DNA of 64,000 nt from Fictibacillus enclensis (GCF_001457035.1 NZ_KQ758620.1:186001-250000); one strand, 5' to 3'; counted from the first letter of the stretch, positions 48,966-57,497 are shown. Program-made: numbers and translations. Notes: generated by a model from the sequence alone, not told the origin.

Positions 48966-49865
48966 TTAGGCTGATTTCTTTTCAACTGTTGTTTGCTTTC
49001 TTCCAAAACCATTTACAACAAGTACTCCGGCAATCGCAACCAATCCCCCTATGAGAGATAAGGTGCTTGGCCACTCGCTTAACCAAATCCAGGCGGTCAG
49101 GATCGCAACCCCGGGTTCCAAATAGATCATGCTGGCCACAGAGCTCGCTTTCCCTGCCGATAAAGCAATTGCCCATGTAACATAAGCAATCGCAGCCGGA
49201 AAAATGCCGACATACAGGGTGGAAATATGGGCTTCCAGTGTTGCATGCCCGATGGAATCTAGAAGCCCGGGAGCAAACCATAAAAACGGCAGTGTGCCCG
49301 CCCACGTCACATAGGCGGTAAGCTCAACAGGAGAATAGCGGGTTAAAAAAGCCTTCTGAAAAACAAAAAAGACGGAAGTCGCTACTGCGGCCATTAACAC
49401 GAGCAGGGCACCGCCCGAAACCGTCAATGACGAGGAGCTCCCTAATGTGATCAGCACAATTCCGGTTAGACCAATAGCCAAACCCGTCCATCCTGGTATT
49501 CCAAGGTGTTCCTTCAATACAATAACAGCAAAAAGTGCTGTAAATATCGGGGCTGCTCCAATCAGCATGCCAGCCGTACCTGCTGAAATGGTTTGTTCAC
49601 CAAATGTGACTCCAATATGATACATGCTGATTCCCACCCATCCGAGCAGAAGCAGCCGCAAAATATCTTGTTTTTTCGGTAATCGAAATCGGACCCCTGG
49701 CATAATTGCATACAGAATAAATGCAAATGAGGCGATTAAATACCGAACAAGCACCAGATGGCCCGCAGAGTAACCGCCGTGCAGGCTATATCGGATAGCA
49801 GCAAACGTGGATCCCCAAATAATAATCGTTATTAGTGCCATGCTTAAAGCCTTTGCGTTCATCAT
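48966..49865 (-). CDS. EamA/DMT family transporter
   Basis: This protein of 299 residues has ten helices in two EamA halves. The first begins ALITIIIWGSTFAAIRYSLH; the second contains FLTRYSPVELTAYVTWAGTL and ASSVASMIYLEPGVAILTAW, the usual second EamA block. Probably an exporter of amino acids or metabolites; the substrate is unknown. GAAGGTGAA precedes two successive ATGs (49865 and 49862). Confidence 0.87.
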   Translation of the reverse strand: MMNAKALSMALITIIIWGSTFAAIRYSLHGGYSAGHLVLVRYLIASFAFILYAIMPGVRFRLPKKQDILRLLLLGWVGISMYHIGVTFGEQTISAGTAGMLIGAAPIFTALFAVIVLKEHLGIPGWTGLAIGLTGIVLITLGSSSSLTVSGGALLVLMAAVATSVFFVFQKAFLTRYSPVELTAYVTWAGTLPFLWFAPGLLDSIGHATLEAHISTLYVGIFPAAIAYVTWAIALSAGKASSVASMIYLEPGVAILTAWIWLSEWPSTLSLIGGLVAIAGVLVVNGFGRKQTTVEKKSA

Positions 49866-49950
49866 TTCACCTTCATTTTTTCAAATCTGAACCGTCTCTC
49901 CACTCTATCTATTTCCTTTTCTACGATCACAACTCCTTTTTTTATATCAA

Positions 49951-49972
49951 AAAAAGCCGCCCAATAGGCGAC
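49951..49972 (-). terminator. Terminator of the Ser-rich small gene
   Basis: On the minus strand GTCGCC pairs with GGCGGC around TATTG with one mismatch, followed by TTTTTTTG. Confidence 0.8.
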
Positions 49973-49995
49973 TTGTCTTTCAATTAAAATAAGCT

Positions 49996-50160
49996 CTAAC
50001 GATTATGACAACTGTTCTTTTTCTTTTTCTCTTTTTTTACCTTCTTACATTTAAGAACATACTCTGAAGAAGAGCTAGAAGAGCTAGAAGAACTGGAAGA
50101 ACGTTTGGATTTCTTTTTATGAGATGAACATCCACAAGAACGGTGCTGGAGGAATGACAT
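49996..50160 (-). CDS. Ser/Lys-rich small protein, probable spore coat component
   Basis: This protein of 54 residues starts MSFLQHRSCGCSSHKKKSKR, continues with twelve consecutive serines, EYVLKCKKVKK and a basic end with a further cysteine. The mixture of basic runs, poly-Ser and cysteines recalls small coat or exosporium proteins. AAGGAGGTGATCATA before the ATG is a near-perfect ribosome site. A SigK-like promoter lies 60 bp upstream and a terminator follows, so this is a real, late-sporulation transcript by inference. No named family is recognised. Confidence 0.72.
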   Translation of the reverse strand: MSFLQHRSCGCSSHKKKSKRSSSSSSSSSSSSEYVLKCKKVKKEKKKKNSCHNR

Positions 50161-50218
50161 TATGATCACCTCCTTACTCTCAAATCGAGACGAAGATACG
50201 AATCTTCTAATCTCTTAA

Positions 50219-50246
50219 TAGAGTATGTTAAATGTGGTAGTTGGTG
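50219..50246 (-). promoter_or_regulatory. SigK/SigE-like sporulation promoter
   Basis: On the minus strand CACC (50246-50243), 15 bases, CATACTCTA (50227-50219). The SigK consensus is AC-N16/17-CATA-N3-TA, which is matched throughout. It drives the Ser-rich small gene. Confidence 0.6.
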
Positions 50247-50297
50247 AGAATAATGGAGTAAAATGTGCTGTTTTCCCATAACGTAACTATCAATCTT

Positions 50298-51209
50298 TCA
50301 TCTGTATCCCTCGGTATTTGCGGGCTTCCCGGCCGCCTCTACCTCCACAAGATACCTCCAGCAGTCCGGCCGGGTTCCGTCGACATCCGTAAAATGATAA
50401 ACCTTCGCCAGTTGGCCGCTTGATAGAGACTGACCATTCCAGCGATGACGCTTGGCATCTTCAGCAAGTGCAGAAACAGCCCGTCCGATGTAACGCGGTG
50501 ACTCTGAGATGACAAAATGAGGTTCTGTCTTTACGGCATCCCTCCAATTCTCCTCTGTTACCCTAAACGTCTCCAACATCAATTCCGAGCGGAGCCAGCC
50601 AGGGGTAAGCGATACTGCCGTACCACCATACGGAGAAAGTTCATGCGCCAATGCTTTTGCCATTGTGATAACTCCGTTTTTTGCAAAATCATAAAACAAA
50701 GAAAGACGGTAATTGTTTTTGTTATAGTCTTCTGTTCCATCTGTCACTTCAACCACCAAGCCTCCTTTGTTTTTAATGAGCAGCGGCAACGCATAATGGC
50801 TGGTTATAATATGGGTATCAATCGCCAGGCGCAGCATCCGGAACCCTTTTTCCAAAGAGTGTTTCCATACCGGTGTATTCCACTCTGCCAGATGCTCGCT
50901 TCCCCATATATCATTAACCAAAATGTCCAATCTTCCCTGTTCTTTTTCAATCCGATGAATCAAGGTTTCCACCTGCTGATGCACAAGATGGTCGGTTTGC
51001 ATAGCAATACCCGTTCCTCCTGCTTTATTTACCAGTTCTGCCGTCTCTTCGATGGTTTCAGGACGCCCGTATTCAGAAGTTTCGGTTCGTGTGGTACGCC
51101 CCGTCACATAGACGGTCGCTCCAGCTGCACCCAGTTCCACCGCTATTCCCCGTCCTGCTCCTCTCGTACCGCCTGCCACCAGAGCCACTTTTCCCTCCAA
51201 AGGTTTCAC
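50298..51209 (-). CDS. SDR family oxidoreductase (classical-like)
   Basis: This protein of 303 residues starts at GTG 51209 behind AAGGAGGCAGATACT. The cofactor motif is LVAGGTRGAGRGIAVELG with TGRTTRT after the second strand, which favours NADP(H). The usual YxxxK is represented by FYDFAKNGVITM, where the catalytic Tyr is in LSLFYDFAK. The C-terminus is longer than in most SDRs. Its promoter region carries the operator shared with the WYL regulator at 41580. Confidence 0.85.
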   Translation of the reverse strand: MKPLEGKVALVAGGTRGAGRGIAVELGAAGATVYVTGRTTRTETSEYGRPETIEETAELVNKAGGTGIAMQTDHLVHQQVETLIHRIEKEQGRLDILVNDIWGSEHLAEWNTPVWKHSLEKGFRMLRLAIDTHIITSHYALPLLIKNKGGLVVEVTDGTEDYNKNNYRLSLFYDFAKNGVITMAKALAHELSPYGGTAVSLTPGWLRSELMLETFRVTEENWRDAVKTEPHFVISESPRYIGRAVSALAEDAKRHRWNGQSLSSGQLAKVYHFTDVDGTRPDCWRYLVEVEAAGKPANTEGYR

Positions 51210-51252
51210 AGTATCTGCCTCCTTGCTTTTTCCTTCACTCTATCACTAAAGG

Positions 51253-51269
51253 ATGACATCCTCTGTCAT
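51253..51269. promoter_or_regulatory. Shared operator ATGACA-N5-TGTCAT, copy 2
   Basis: ATGACATCCTCTGTCAT, 16 of 17 bases identical to the site at 41534-41550, 44 bp before the SDR start. Confidence 0.65.
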
Positions 51270-51447
51270 ATATAAACTGTTATTTTTACACCTTGTTCCA
51301 TGTCCGTTTTTTTTTAAAACCTTGGCTGCTTTAAAATACTTTGTGCATAAAAATCAATGCGGCTAAGTGAAACGTTTTTATTCCTTTTGAATATTCGCAA
51401 AATATGGTAAAGTTTAAATAACATTTCCTGACAAAGGAGCATGCCAA

Positions 51448-51765
51448 TTGATTGTTGAATGTGATAAATACTATATGCCCCGCAAAAACCGTGTATTGCT
51501 GTTGCCTATACAATGGCGAGAAGAATTTAACATCTCAGAAAATGACCTATTGTCAGTACATAAAGAAAACAACAGGATCATCATTACAAAGAAAAAAAAC
51601 ACTACTGGCTTTTCGCCAAAATTCATCAAGATCAATAAAAAAGGCGTCATCACCATTCCCAAAGCCATCGACGATGAACTGGAATGCTGCTTGCACCAGC
51701 TTTACATCAACCAGGACGAGAATTCCTTTTTGGTTGTCCCAGTAACGACAGAAAAGAGCAGCTGA
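51448..51765 (+). CDS. AbrB/SpoVT-like swapped-hairpin protein with two hairpin units
   Basis: This protein of 105 residues starts at TTG 51448 with AAAGGAG 8 bases upstream. Two copies of the AbrB-type hairpin seem to be present: MPRKNRVLLLPIQWREEFNI with ENNRIIITKKK, and FIKINKKGVITIPKAIDDEL. AbrB-like proteins bind DNA as dimers; a tandem chain could do so as a monomer. Target unknown. The stop lies in a terminator arm. Confidence 0.75.
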   Translation: MIVECDKYYMPRKNRVLLLPIQWREEFNISENDLLSVHKENNRIIITKKKNTTGFSPKFIKINKKGVITIPKAIDDELECCLHQLYINQDENSFLVVPVTTEKSS

Positions 51766-51786
51766 TTTAATCAGAGCTGCTCTTTT
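51752..51786 (+). terminator. Terminator of the AbrB-like gene
   Basis: AAAAGAGCAGCT and AGCTGCTCTTTT pair perfectly over 12 bp, followed by CTTT. The TGA stop lies at the end of the left arm. Confidence 0.9.
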
Positions 51787-52059
51787 CTTTATGTTATTTT
51801 GATTGCTACTTAATCTTTGCTCGCCAAACCCCTCCTGCGACATGAGTAAAGCCGCAAGCTAAGGCGACCAGGCCAATGTAGGCCAGAACGCCAGTTACCC
51901 ATGTGTTCACAACCGAAGCCCAATTATTAAAAAAACGTAAAAATCTCCCCTTATTTGTACATAGAACCCTTCCCATTCTTAAAGTGCGTATAACCGTTTA
52001 ACAGAAAGAGTTTTATAATAGTAAAGAAAGAATTTGGTTATGAAGGGCGGCTAATTAAC

Positions 52060-53120
52060 ATGCAGCATCAAAAACGGATACGCGACTATGGAATTCAAAT
52101 CGGACGGTTGGAACCGGGGCAGCACAATGCTATTACTGATGTGAAAGGAGTAACAGTAGGCCATGTAACGCTCAGCGAAGGAAGCATTCAGACCGGGGTG
52201 ACAGCCATTCTCCCCCATCCCGGCAATCTTTTTAAAGAGAAGCTCATTGCATCCTGCCATGTGATCAACGGCTTTGGAAAAACGATGGCACAATTCAAAT
52301 GCAGGAATTGGGCGTGATTGAAACCCCGATTGTATTAACCAATACTCTTAGTATTGGAACCGCTGCTGATGCAGTGATTCAATATACAATGGAGCACAAC
52401 CCAGAGATTGGCCGCACCACAGGAACGGTGAACCCGGTCATTGGGGAATGCAACGATATGCTGCTGAATGACATACGCGCTCAATATGTTACGAAGGAGC
52501 ACGTGTTTCAAGCGATACATAACGCTTCAACGGAGTTTGAGGAAGGCAGTGTCGGCGCGGGAACCGGTATGCTGTGTTATTCCTTAAAAGGAGGCATCGG
52601 CACCTCCTCCCGCACTTTTCAGCTCGATCATGGCACATACACCATTGGTGCACTCCTATTATCCAACTTTGGGATATTAAGTGATCTTATGATCAACGGG
52701 CGGATGATTGGCCAGGAATTAAAAGAAGCCCTTCTGCAATCGTGGGAGGAAAAAGACAAGGGTTCCATCATGATCATCATTGCCACGGACTTGCCTGTGT
52801 CAGAGCGGCAGCTGAACCGAATCATCAAGCGATCTGTTGCAGGGCTTTCAAGAACCGGATCCATTATTACGCATGGCAGTGGTGAAATTGCCATTGGATT
52901 TTCAACCGCTATAAAAATACCACACACTAAGCTGGATGATTGTTTATCCATTCCCGTGATACATGAAGAGGATATGGATACCGCCTTCCGTGCAGTTGGG
53001 GAAGCCGTGGAAGAAGCAGTGCTGAATTCGCTGGTAACCGCTACCCATGCCGTGGGCAGAGACGGCAACGAACGGCCGGCTTTTAAAGATTTATTACATC
53101 AATTTCATATTGAGTTATAA
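52060..53120 (+). pseudogene. P1 family (DmpA-like) aminopeptidase, broken by a one-base frameshift
   Basis: The first frame (52060 onward) reads YGIQIGRLEPGQHNAITDVK, VTVGHVTL and SCHVINGFGKTM; the second, from about 52290, resumes IQMQELGVIETPIVLTNTL and runs to 53120 with the Ntn-type cleavage region GGIGTSSRTFQL. Joined, they make about 353 residues, the normal length. The phrase expected is GKTMGTIQMQELG; the text ATGGCACAA at 52285-52293 lacks one G. Either the gene is inactive or the base is a sequencing error, since both halves are otherwise clean. Confidence 0.82.
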
Positions 53121-53131
53121 GGACCATAAAA

Positions 53132-53163
53132 AACTTCCTCATCCATTGATAGATGAGGAAGTT
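53132..53163. terminator. Terminator between convergent genes
   Basis: AACTTCCTCATC and GATGAGGAAGTT pair perfectly over 12 bp; the GNAT stop codon lies at its right end. Confidence 0.88.
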
Positions 53164-53713
53164 AAATATTTTCGGCCCAAATCATATGATGGCTTCCTTC
53201 TCCCCAATAATCCTTCATAACGTACTTTGGCTCACCTAGTTTTTTTCTCCATACCATTTGAGCCTGTTTGTAGCCGCTGTCCAGGCAGAATTGATTGATT
53301 CCTTTTCCCTTCATGTCAGCAAACAGGTGATTCAACAAAGCTGTTCCTACTCCCTGTTTTTGATAGTCCGGATGGACGTACACTGTTCCAATCTCCAGCC
53401 AATCTTTCAACGCTCGGTTTGTACAATTGATGATCAGCGCATTGGCTGGTCCGTAAGAGATGGTTCCAATCATTTTTTTCTCGCGAACATCAACGGCAAT
53501 CAGAAAATAATACTCTTCTCCACTACGGGTGAAATCTCTCTGCAGGAAATCCTTCTTCTGTATCATTTCCTCTTCCATCTCTTCTGTCAGATGGGATATT
53601 CCTTCCTTTTTAAACGTATGTTTAATGACCGTTATAAAAAGCTGATTCAATTCCTCCTGATCTGCCTTTTCCGGTCTTCTAATAATCATTCCGTTCACGC
53701 TGCATTTTTGCAT
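53162..53713 (-). CDS. GNAT family N-acetyltransferase
   Basis: This protein has 183 residues. The acetyl-CoA loop is LEIGTVYVHPDYQKQGVGTALL (Q/RxxGxG/A), with MIGTISYGPANALIINC before it and NQFCLDSGYKQAQMVWRKKL after. The substrate is unknown. The start at ATG 53713 follows GAGGAG at a rather long distance; the in-frame TTG 53737 and ATG 53689 are alternatives. Confidence 0.83.
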   Translation of the reverse strand: MQKCSVNGMIIRRPEKADQEELNQLFITVIKHTFKKEGISHLTEEMEEEMIQKKDFLQRDFTRSGEEYYFLIAVDVREKKMIGTISYGPANALIINCTNRALKDWLEIGTVYVHPDYQKQGVGTALLNHLFADMKGKGINQFCLDSGYKQAQMVWRKKLGEPKYVMKDYWGEGSHHMIWAENI

Positions 53714-53807
53714 AGTAGGTTTGCTCTCCTCTTCCAAATGAAGTTTTTAGTCCACCAAGATAGGGAAAATGTAAATTAGTAACAGTACGACAAGGAGGCC
53801 AAAACAG

Positions 53808-54611
53808 ATGACCATTTTTTCAAAAGACGCGCTAAAAGATCAGCACATCATTATAACAGGCGCGACAGGCGGCATCGGCTGGGAAACTGCCCTGGCGTGT
53901 GCAGCAGCAGGCGCCAATATAACCATTACCGGACGTAACGAAGACAAACTCGTTACACTCAAAGGGAAGTGTGAGGAATTGAATTCAAATAATTCCGTTC
54001 ATCTGTTCAGTGCTGACCTTGATGCGGAAGAAGAACGGGAAAGCTTGCTGACAGGAGCCATTGACGAAATCGGACCGGTAACGGGTCTTGTGAATGCAGC
54101 TGGAATCACCGGTGGCGGCGTCTTGGAAGACTTAAAGGAAGACGATTTAAGAAAAGTGTTGGAGCTGAACTTTATTTCAACGGTCCTTTTCACACAACTT
54201 GTCTATCGGCACATGCTGGAGAAAAAGCCCAAAAAAGGAACCATCGTAAATGTTTCCTCCCTGTCAGGTCTGAGAGGAACACCCGGCAGCAGTGCTTATG
54301 CGGGATCCAAGTTTGCTCTCATCGGTTTTACTCAGTCATTGGCGGTTGAAGCAGCCGAGCGCGGCATTCAGGTCAATGCCGTATGCCCTGGATATGTCGA
54401 TACAAAAATGGGCCGTGACAGCATCGCCCGAAAAGGAAGAAAATTCGGTCGAAGCTATGAGGAGCAGCTAAAAAAAGCAGAAGCCGGAATTCCTTCCGGA
54501 AGGATCAGTTCCCCTGAAGAGGTGGCCAATACGATAGTCTTTCTGCTCACAGGCGCAGCCGAAAACATTGTCGGGGAATCGGTCAAGATCTCCGGAGGAA
54601 ACGTTCTATAG
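53808..54611 (+). CDS. SDR family oxidoreductase (FabG-like)
   Basis: This protein has 267 residues. Cofactor motif ITGATGGIGWETALACAAAG, NAG motif LVNAAGITGGG, catalytic Ser in IVNVSSLSGLRG and YAGSK for Tyr/Lys; PGYVDTKM follows. TGRNED after the second strand favours NADP(H). It has FabG-like length but no fatty-acid genes nearby, so a ketoreductase of unknown substrate. AAGGAGGCCAAAACAG precedes the ATG. Confidence 0.9.
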   Translation: MTIFSKDALKDQHIIITGATGGIGWETALACAAAGANITITGRNEDKLVTLKGKCEELNSNNSVHLFSADLDAEEERESLLTGAIDEIGPVTGLVNAAGITGGGVLEDLKEDDLRKVLELNFISTVLFTQLVYRHMLEKKPKKGTIVNVSSLSGLRGTPGSSAYAGSKFALIGFTQSLAVEAAERGIQVNAVCPGYVDTKMGRDSIARKGRKFGRSYEEQLKKAEAGIPSGRISSPEEVANTIVFLLTGAAENIVGESVKISGGNVL

Positions 54612-54623
54612 GAACAATTGAAG

Positions 54624-54652
54624 AAGGCACGGCCAAATAGAGGTCATGCCTT
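54624..54652. terminator. Terminator after the SDR gene
   Basis: AAGGCACGGCC pairs with GGTCATGCCTT with one mismatch, followed by TTTTT on the plus strand. Confidence 0.8.
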
Positions 54653-54655
54653 TTT

Positions 54656-55006
54656 TTATACTGTTGCTTTTTCTTTTGAAAAGTCAATGATTCTCAAGCA
54701 GTTGCCTGATATATCCCTACAAATGGCATAGCGGCCGGGGGGAATATCCAACGGCTCTTTTACAAACGTCATGTATTCCTTATGTTCTTTATAAAATGCA
54801 TCCACACTATCTACTAAAAATACCCCGCCAGCAGACAGTTCCTGTTCATCCTCCTCAATCAGCATCCGAACATCAGAATTCGGCAGCACAAGAGCCACCG
54901 TATGCTCACCCTCCCGCCAGGCTTCTTCAAATCCAAAAGTATTACGGTAGAATGCGAGTGAATCCTCCAAATTAGTAACCGGGTAATATAAAAATGCAAG
55001 TTTCAT
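54656..55006 (-). CDS. VOC (glyoxalase) family protein
   Basis: This protein of 116 residues reads AFLYYPVTNLEDSLAFYRNT, FGFEEAWREGEHTVALVL and YAICRDISGNCLRIIDF, a two-unit VOC fold. Metal ligands are not obvious. It is the last gene of a short minus-strand group (GNAT, PhzF relic, VOC). AGGAGGAGAAATT precedes the ATG. Confidence 0.82.
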   Translation of the reverse strand: MKLAFLYYPVTNLEDSLAFYRNTFGFEEAWREGEHTVALVLPNSDVRMLIEEDEQELSAGGVFLVDSVDAFYKEHKEYMTFVKEPLDIPPGRYAICRDISGNCLRIIDFSKEKATV

Positions 55007-55017
55007 AATTTCTCCTC

Positions 55018-55329
55018 CTAAACCGAAATAGATTGATGATCGAAAAAAGCTTCCCCTTCAAAAACCAGTACTGCCTGTCCTGAAATCAGTACTCTTTCTT
55101 CTTCAACCTTTTTCTTTAGTTCTCCTCCCCACTCTGAAGCCTGATAGGCTGCTAATTTCTTCTTAGTCAATTTGTTTTTCCAATATGGCCCTAAACTGCA
55201 ATGAGAGGTCTGTTTAGCCACCTTTTGCATCCACAAATCATCCTATTCTTTTTTTTCCAATAGACACACCGCTGCAGGATTATCGCCAAATGGGTCACTC
55301 GTAAACGAATTCAAAAAAAATAGGTTCAT
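55018..55329 (-). pseudogene. PhzF-family gene with internal deletion and in-frame stop
   Basis: From ATG 55329 (behind GGAGGACTTCTA) the frame reads MNLFFLNSFTSDPFGDNPAA, VCLLEKKE, stop TAG, DDLWMQKVAKQ and then jumps to the family's C-terminal part, TSHCSLGPYWKNKLTKKKLA, AYQASEWGGELKKK and VLISGQAVLVFEGEAFF. PhzF proteins are about 260-300 residues; some 190 residues of the middle, including the second half of domain one, are missing. The ATG overlaps the stop of the GNAT gene (TAATG), so the intact ancestor was coupled to it. Confidence 0.78.
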
Positions 55330-55841
55330 TAGAAGTCCTCCAATTTTAACAAGTGTTTAACATCATCTGTCCCTGTTCTCACCATCACGATAAACTCCAC
55401 TTCTTCCCTATGAAACGCCAAGGTCTCACGAAAACCGAACTTCTGGTATAAATGAATGGCCCGTTCGTTAAAGGAGGCCACGGTCAAACGATATGAAAAT
55501 TTGCTGAATTGGCCCTCAAGGTATCCCAGTATAAAAGAAAAAAACATAGACCCGTTGCCCCGGCCGGTTAATTCCGGATTCATTCCCAACCCAATATCCA
55601 GTGCATCCTTTTCATAAGCCCCCGCCAGTTCCCCGGCCGGTACCTGTGCAGACGTTCCGGTACAAAAAAAGCCAACCAGCTTATCTCCTTCATCCAGCAC
55701 AACAGAATAGTGATTTTCGATCAGTTCATTCATGGACTCTCTGCTTGTTGCCATGTTGTATAAGTCATAGGGAGCTTCATATTTCCAATTTAAAATTTGC
55801 AGTGCATATTCTTGTTTGATGGGTGTTACTGTTAATTGCAT
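55329..55841 (-). CDS. GNAT family N-acetyltransferase
   Basis: This protein has 170 residues. Core: KLVGFFCTGTSAQVPAGELA, DIGLGMNPELTGRGNGSMFF (acetyl-CoA loop RGNGS) and LTVASFNERAIHLYQKFGFR. The loop and length fit the GNAT fold; the substrate is unknown. AAAAGGGGTTCAATT precedes the ATG. First gene of the minus-strand group that includes the PhzF relic and a VOC protein. Confidence 0.85.
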   Translation of the reverse strand: MQLTVTPIKQEYALQILNWKYEAPYDLYNMATSRESMNELIENHYSVVLDEGDKLVGFFCTGTSAQVPAGELAGAYEKDALDIGLGMNPELTGRGNGSMFFSFILGYLEGQFSKFSYRLTVASFNERAIHLYQKFGFRETLAFHREEVEFIVMVRTGTDDVKHLLKLEDF

Positions 55842-55868
55842 AATTGAACCCCTTTTATATACTTTTTT

Positions 55869-55903
55869 ATCTATCTTCCTTTCTTCGCTTTAGGAAGATA
55901 GAT
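55869..55903. other. Perfect 12-bp inverted repeat in a divergent spacer
   Basis: ATCTATCTTCCT and AGGAAGATAGAT pair exactly around an 11-base loop. It lies between the divergent GNAT and DinB genes. It could be a terminator, an attenuator in the DinB leader, or an operator; no T run of usual length follows. Confidence 0.5.
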
Positions 55904-55984
55904 TTCCTTTTACAGCAGGAAACCCAGAGTGGTTTAAGGAATATAGCTATGGGGTTGCATCAATTGTTAAAAAGGAGGATAACG

Positions 55985-56500
55985 ATGACTGAACGGCCAA
56001 GACCTGATGAATATGCCGAGGACTTTGAATCTTATATCCAGCTGGTGCCTGAAGGGGACGTTTTAGAAACGCTAAAACAACAAATTAAAGAAACGGCTTC
56101 TCTGTTAAACTCGTTATCTGAAGAAGATGGTGAATACCGCTATGCGCCGAATAAGTGGAGCCTTAAAGAAGTCATCGGGCATATGGCAGATACCGAATGG
56201 ATCATGAATTACAGGATGCTCAGCATCGCCAGAGGGGAAATGGCAACGCTGCCGGGATACGATGATGAGGAGTATGTAAAAGCCGCAGCGTTTAACGCTC
56301 ACTCATTAACCGACTTGACCCAGCATTACACAAGCATCCGCCAGGCTACTCTCTCACTATTGAACACGCTGAGTGACGAAGCGTTAAAACGAAGAGGAGC
56401 GGCAAACAATGAGGAAGTGACAGCAAGGGCTCTCGCTTTTATCATTGCCGGCCATGAGCTTCATCACCGTAACATCATTAAAGAGCGTTATTTAAAATGA
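55985..56500 (+). CDS. DinB family protein
   Basis: This four-helix-bundle protein has 171 residues. KWSLKEVIGHMADTEWIMNY contains the first conserved His, and IIAGHELHHRNIIKERYL the last two, the metal triad of the DinB/YfiT family. Such proteins include thiol-dependent transferases; the substrate here is unknown. AAAAAGGAGGATAACG precedes the ATG at 55985; the frame is open to 55844 without a site. Confidence 0.87.
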   Translation: MTERPRPDEYAEDFESYIQLVPEGDVLETLKQQIKETASLLNSLSEEDGEYRYAPNKWSLKEVIGHMADTEWIMNYRMLSIARGEMATLPGYDDEEYVKAAAFNAHSLTDLTQHYTSIRQATLSLLNTLSDEALKRRGAANNEEVTARALAFIIAGHELHHRNIIKERYLK

Positions 56501-56522
56501 CCAAGGGGAATTTTCCCCTTGG
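56501..56522. terminator. Terminator between DinB and AhpD-like genes
   Basis: CCAAGGGGAA and TTCCCCTTGG pair perfectly, followed by CCATTTTTTT on the plus strand. Confidence 0.9.
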
Positions 56523-56530
56523 CCATTTTT

Positions 56531-56938
56531 TTATGCTTTCAATCCCATCATCGCCCCGAAATATTGGGAGGCTGTGGTAAAGGCGATAAACGCACACAGT
56601 TCACTGATTTCCTCGTCAGAAAAGGTTTCTTTCAACACCTTGAAAATAGAATCAGGAATATCTCCCTTCACTTTTAAAAAGACGTCCGCAAAACCAACGG
56701 AGATAGAGGTTTTTTCATCAAAAAGATGAGGTTCAGGCTTTCCTTTCGCCTTGCAGTATTCACAGCCGTTCCCCTGGGCCAGCGTTCTCCGCACCTGCTC
56801 TTTAAGACGGGATGAAAGTCTTCCTTCCTCCGCCAGCATACTGCCAAGGTCATTCCATCTGTTCATGACCTCCTGATTATGTCCGAGCAGATGCTGAAAC
56901 GGTGTGGCTCCACGTTCTGATTCTTTTATTCTTGCCAT
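56531..56938 (-). CDS. Carboxymuconolactone decarboxylase / AhpD-like protein
   Basis: This protein of 135 residues has LKEQVRRTLAQGNGCEYCKA, a CxxC in the position of the AhpD redox pair, preceded by helices typical of the fold, and ISELCAFIAFTTASQYFGAM. AhpD-like peroxidase partner activity is possible. The start at 56938 (MARIKESERG) follows GGAGGAATGCTTA; the open frame to 56983 is not used. Confidence 0.83.
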   Translation of the reverse strand: MARIKESERGATPFQHLLGHNQEVMNRWNDLGSMLAEEGRLSSRLKEQVRRTLAQGNGCEYCKAKGKPEPHLFDEKTSISVGFADVFLKVKGDIPDSIFKVLKETFSDEEISELCAFIAFTTASQYFGAMMGLKA

Positions 56939-57060
56939 TAAGCATTCCTCCCTGTACCCTTTAATGGTACTAAGGAAAACCAACCCCTGCCATTTACTAT
57001 TAAACCTAATCTTTCAATTTTCTTTTTAAATTTAATGAGTTAAGGAGAATAACATTAAAT

Positions 57061-57495
57061 ATGAAAATCGACGATATCGACAGAAAAATAATTGATGAAC
57101 TGCGGGAGAACAGCCGGCTGTCCATGAGCGAACTTGGGAGAAAAATCAATCTTTCATCTCCCTCTGTCACCGAACGTGTGCGAAGAATGGAATCGTTTGG
57201 CGTGATCCGAAAATATACATTGGAAGTGGATTATGAAAAGTTGGGCCAGCCGATCCAGTGTATTGTGGAGGCGACGGTAAAGAATGGAGATTACCAAGCT
57301 TTCAAGCGTTACATCGAGCGCCTGACCAACGTAGAGTTTTGCTACCGGATTGCGGGCAACGCCTGCTTTATGCTGAAGCTGCAGTTTACTACCTTCTCTG
57401 AAGCGGAAACATTCATTGAAGAAGCAAGTCCCTATGCGCACACGGTGACCCATTTTATTTTTTCACAGGTGAATACAGCGCCGAAACTGCTTTAA
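57061..57495 (+). CDS. Lrp/AsnC family regulator
   Basis: This protein of 144 residues has the N-terminal HTH IDDIDRKIIDELRENSRLSM, SELGRKINLSSPSVTERVRR and the RAM ligand domain with VEFCYRIAGNACFMLKLQF. The effector is usually an amino acid. AAGGAGAATAACATTAAAT precedes the ATG. No obvious target gene adjoins it. Confidence 0.92.
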   Translation: MKIDDIDRKIIDELRENSRLSMSELGRKINLSSPSVTERVRRMESFGVIRKYTLEVDYEKLGQPIQCIVEATVKNGDYQAFKRYIERLTNVEFCYRIAGNACFMLKLQFTTFSEAETFIEEASPYAHTVTHFIFSQVNTAPKLL

Positions 57496-57497
57496 AA

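Noticed and set aside
51800-51945. Minus-strand frame WASVVNTWVTGVLAYIGLVA and following, a possible small membrane protein
   Set aside because: One membrane helix is plausible, but no start codon lies at a fitting distance from the AGGGGAG; kept out as unsupported.
55844-55984. N-terminal extension of the DinB protein
   Set aside because: The extension spans a hairpin-bearing spacer and lacks a ribosome site; the ATG at 55985 has a strong one.
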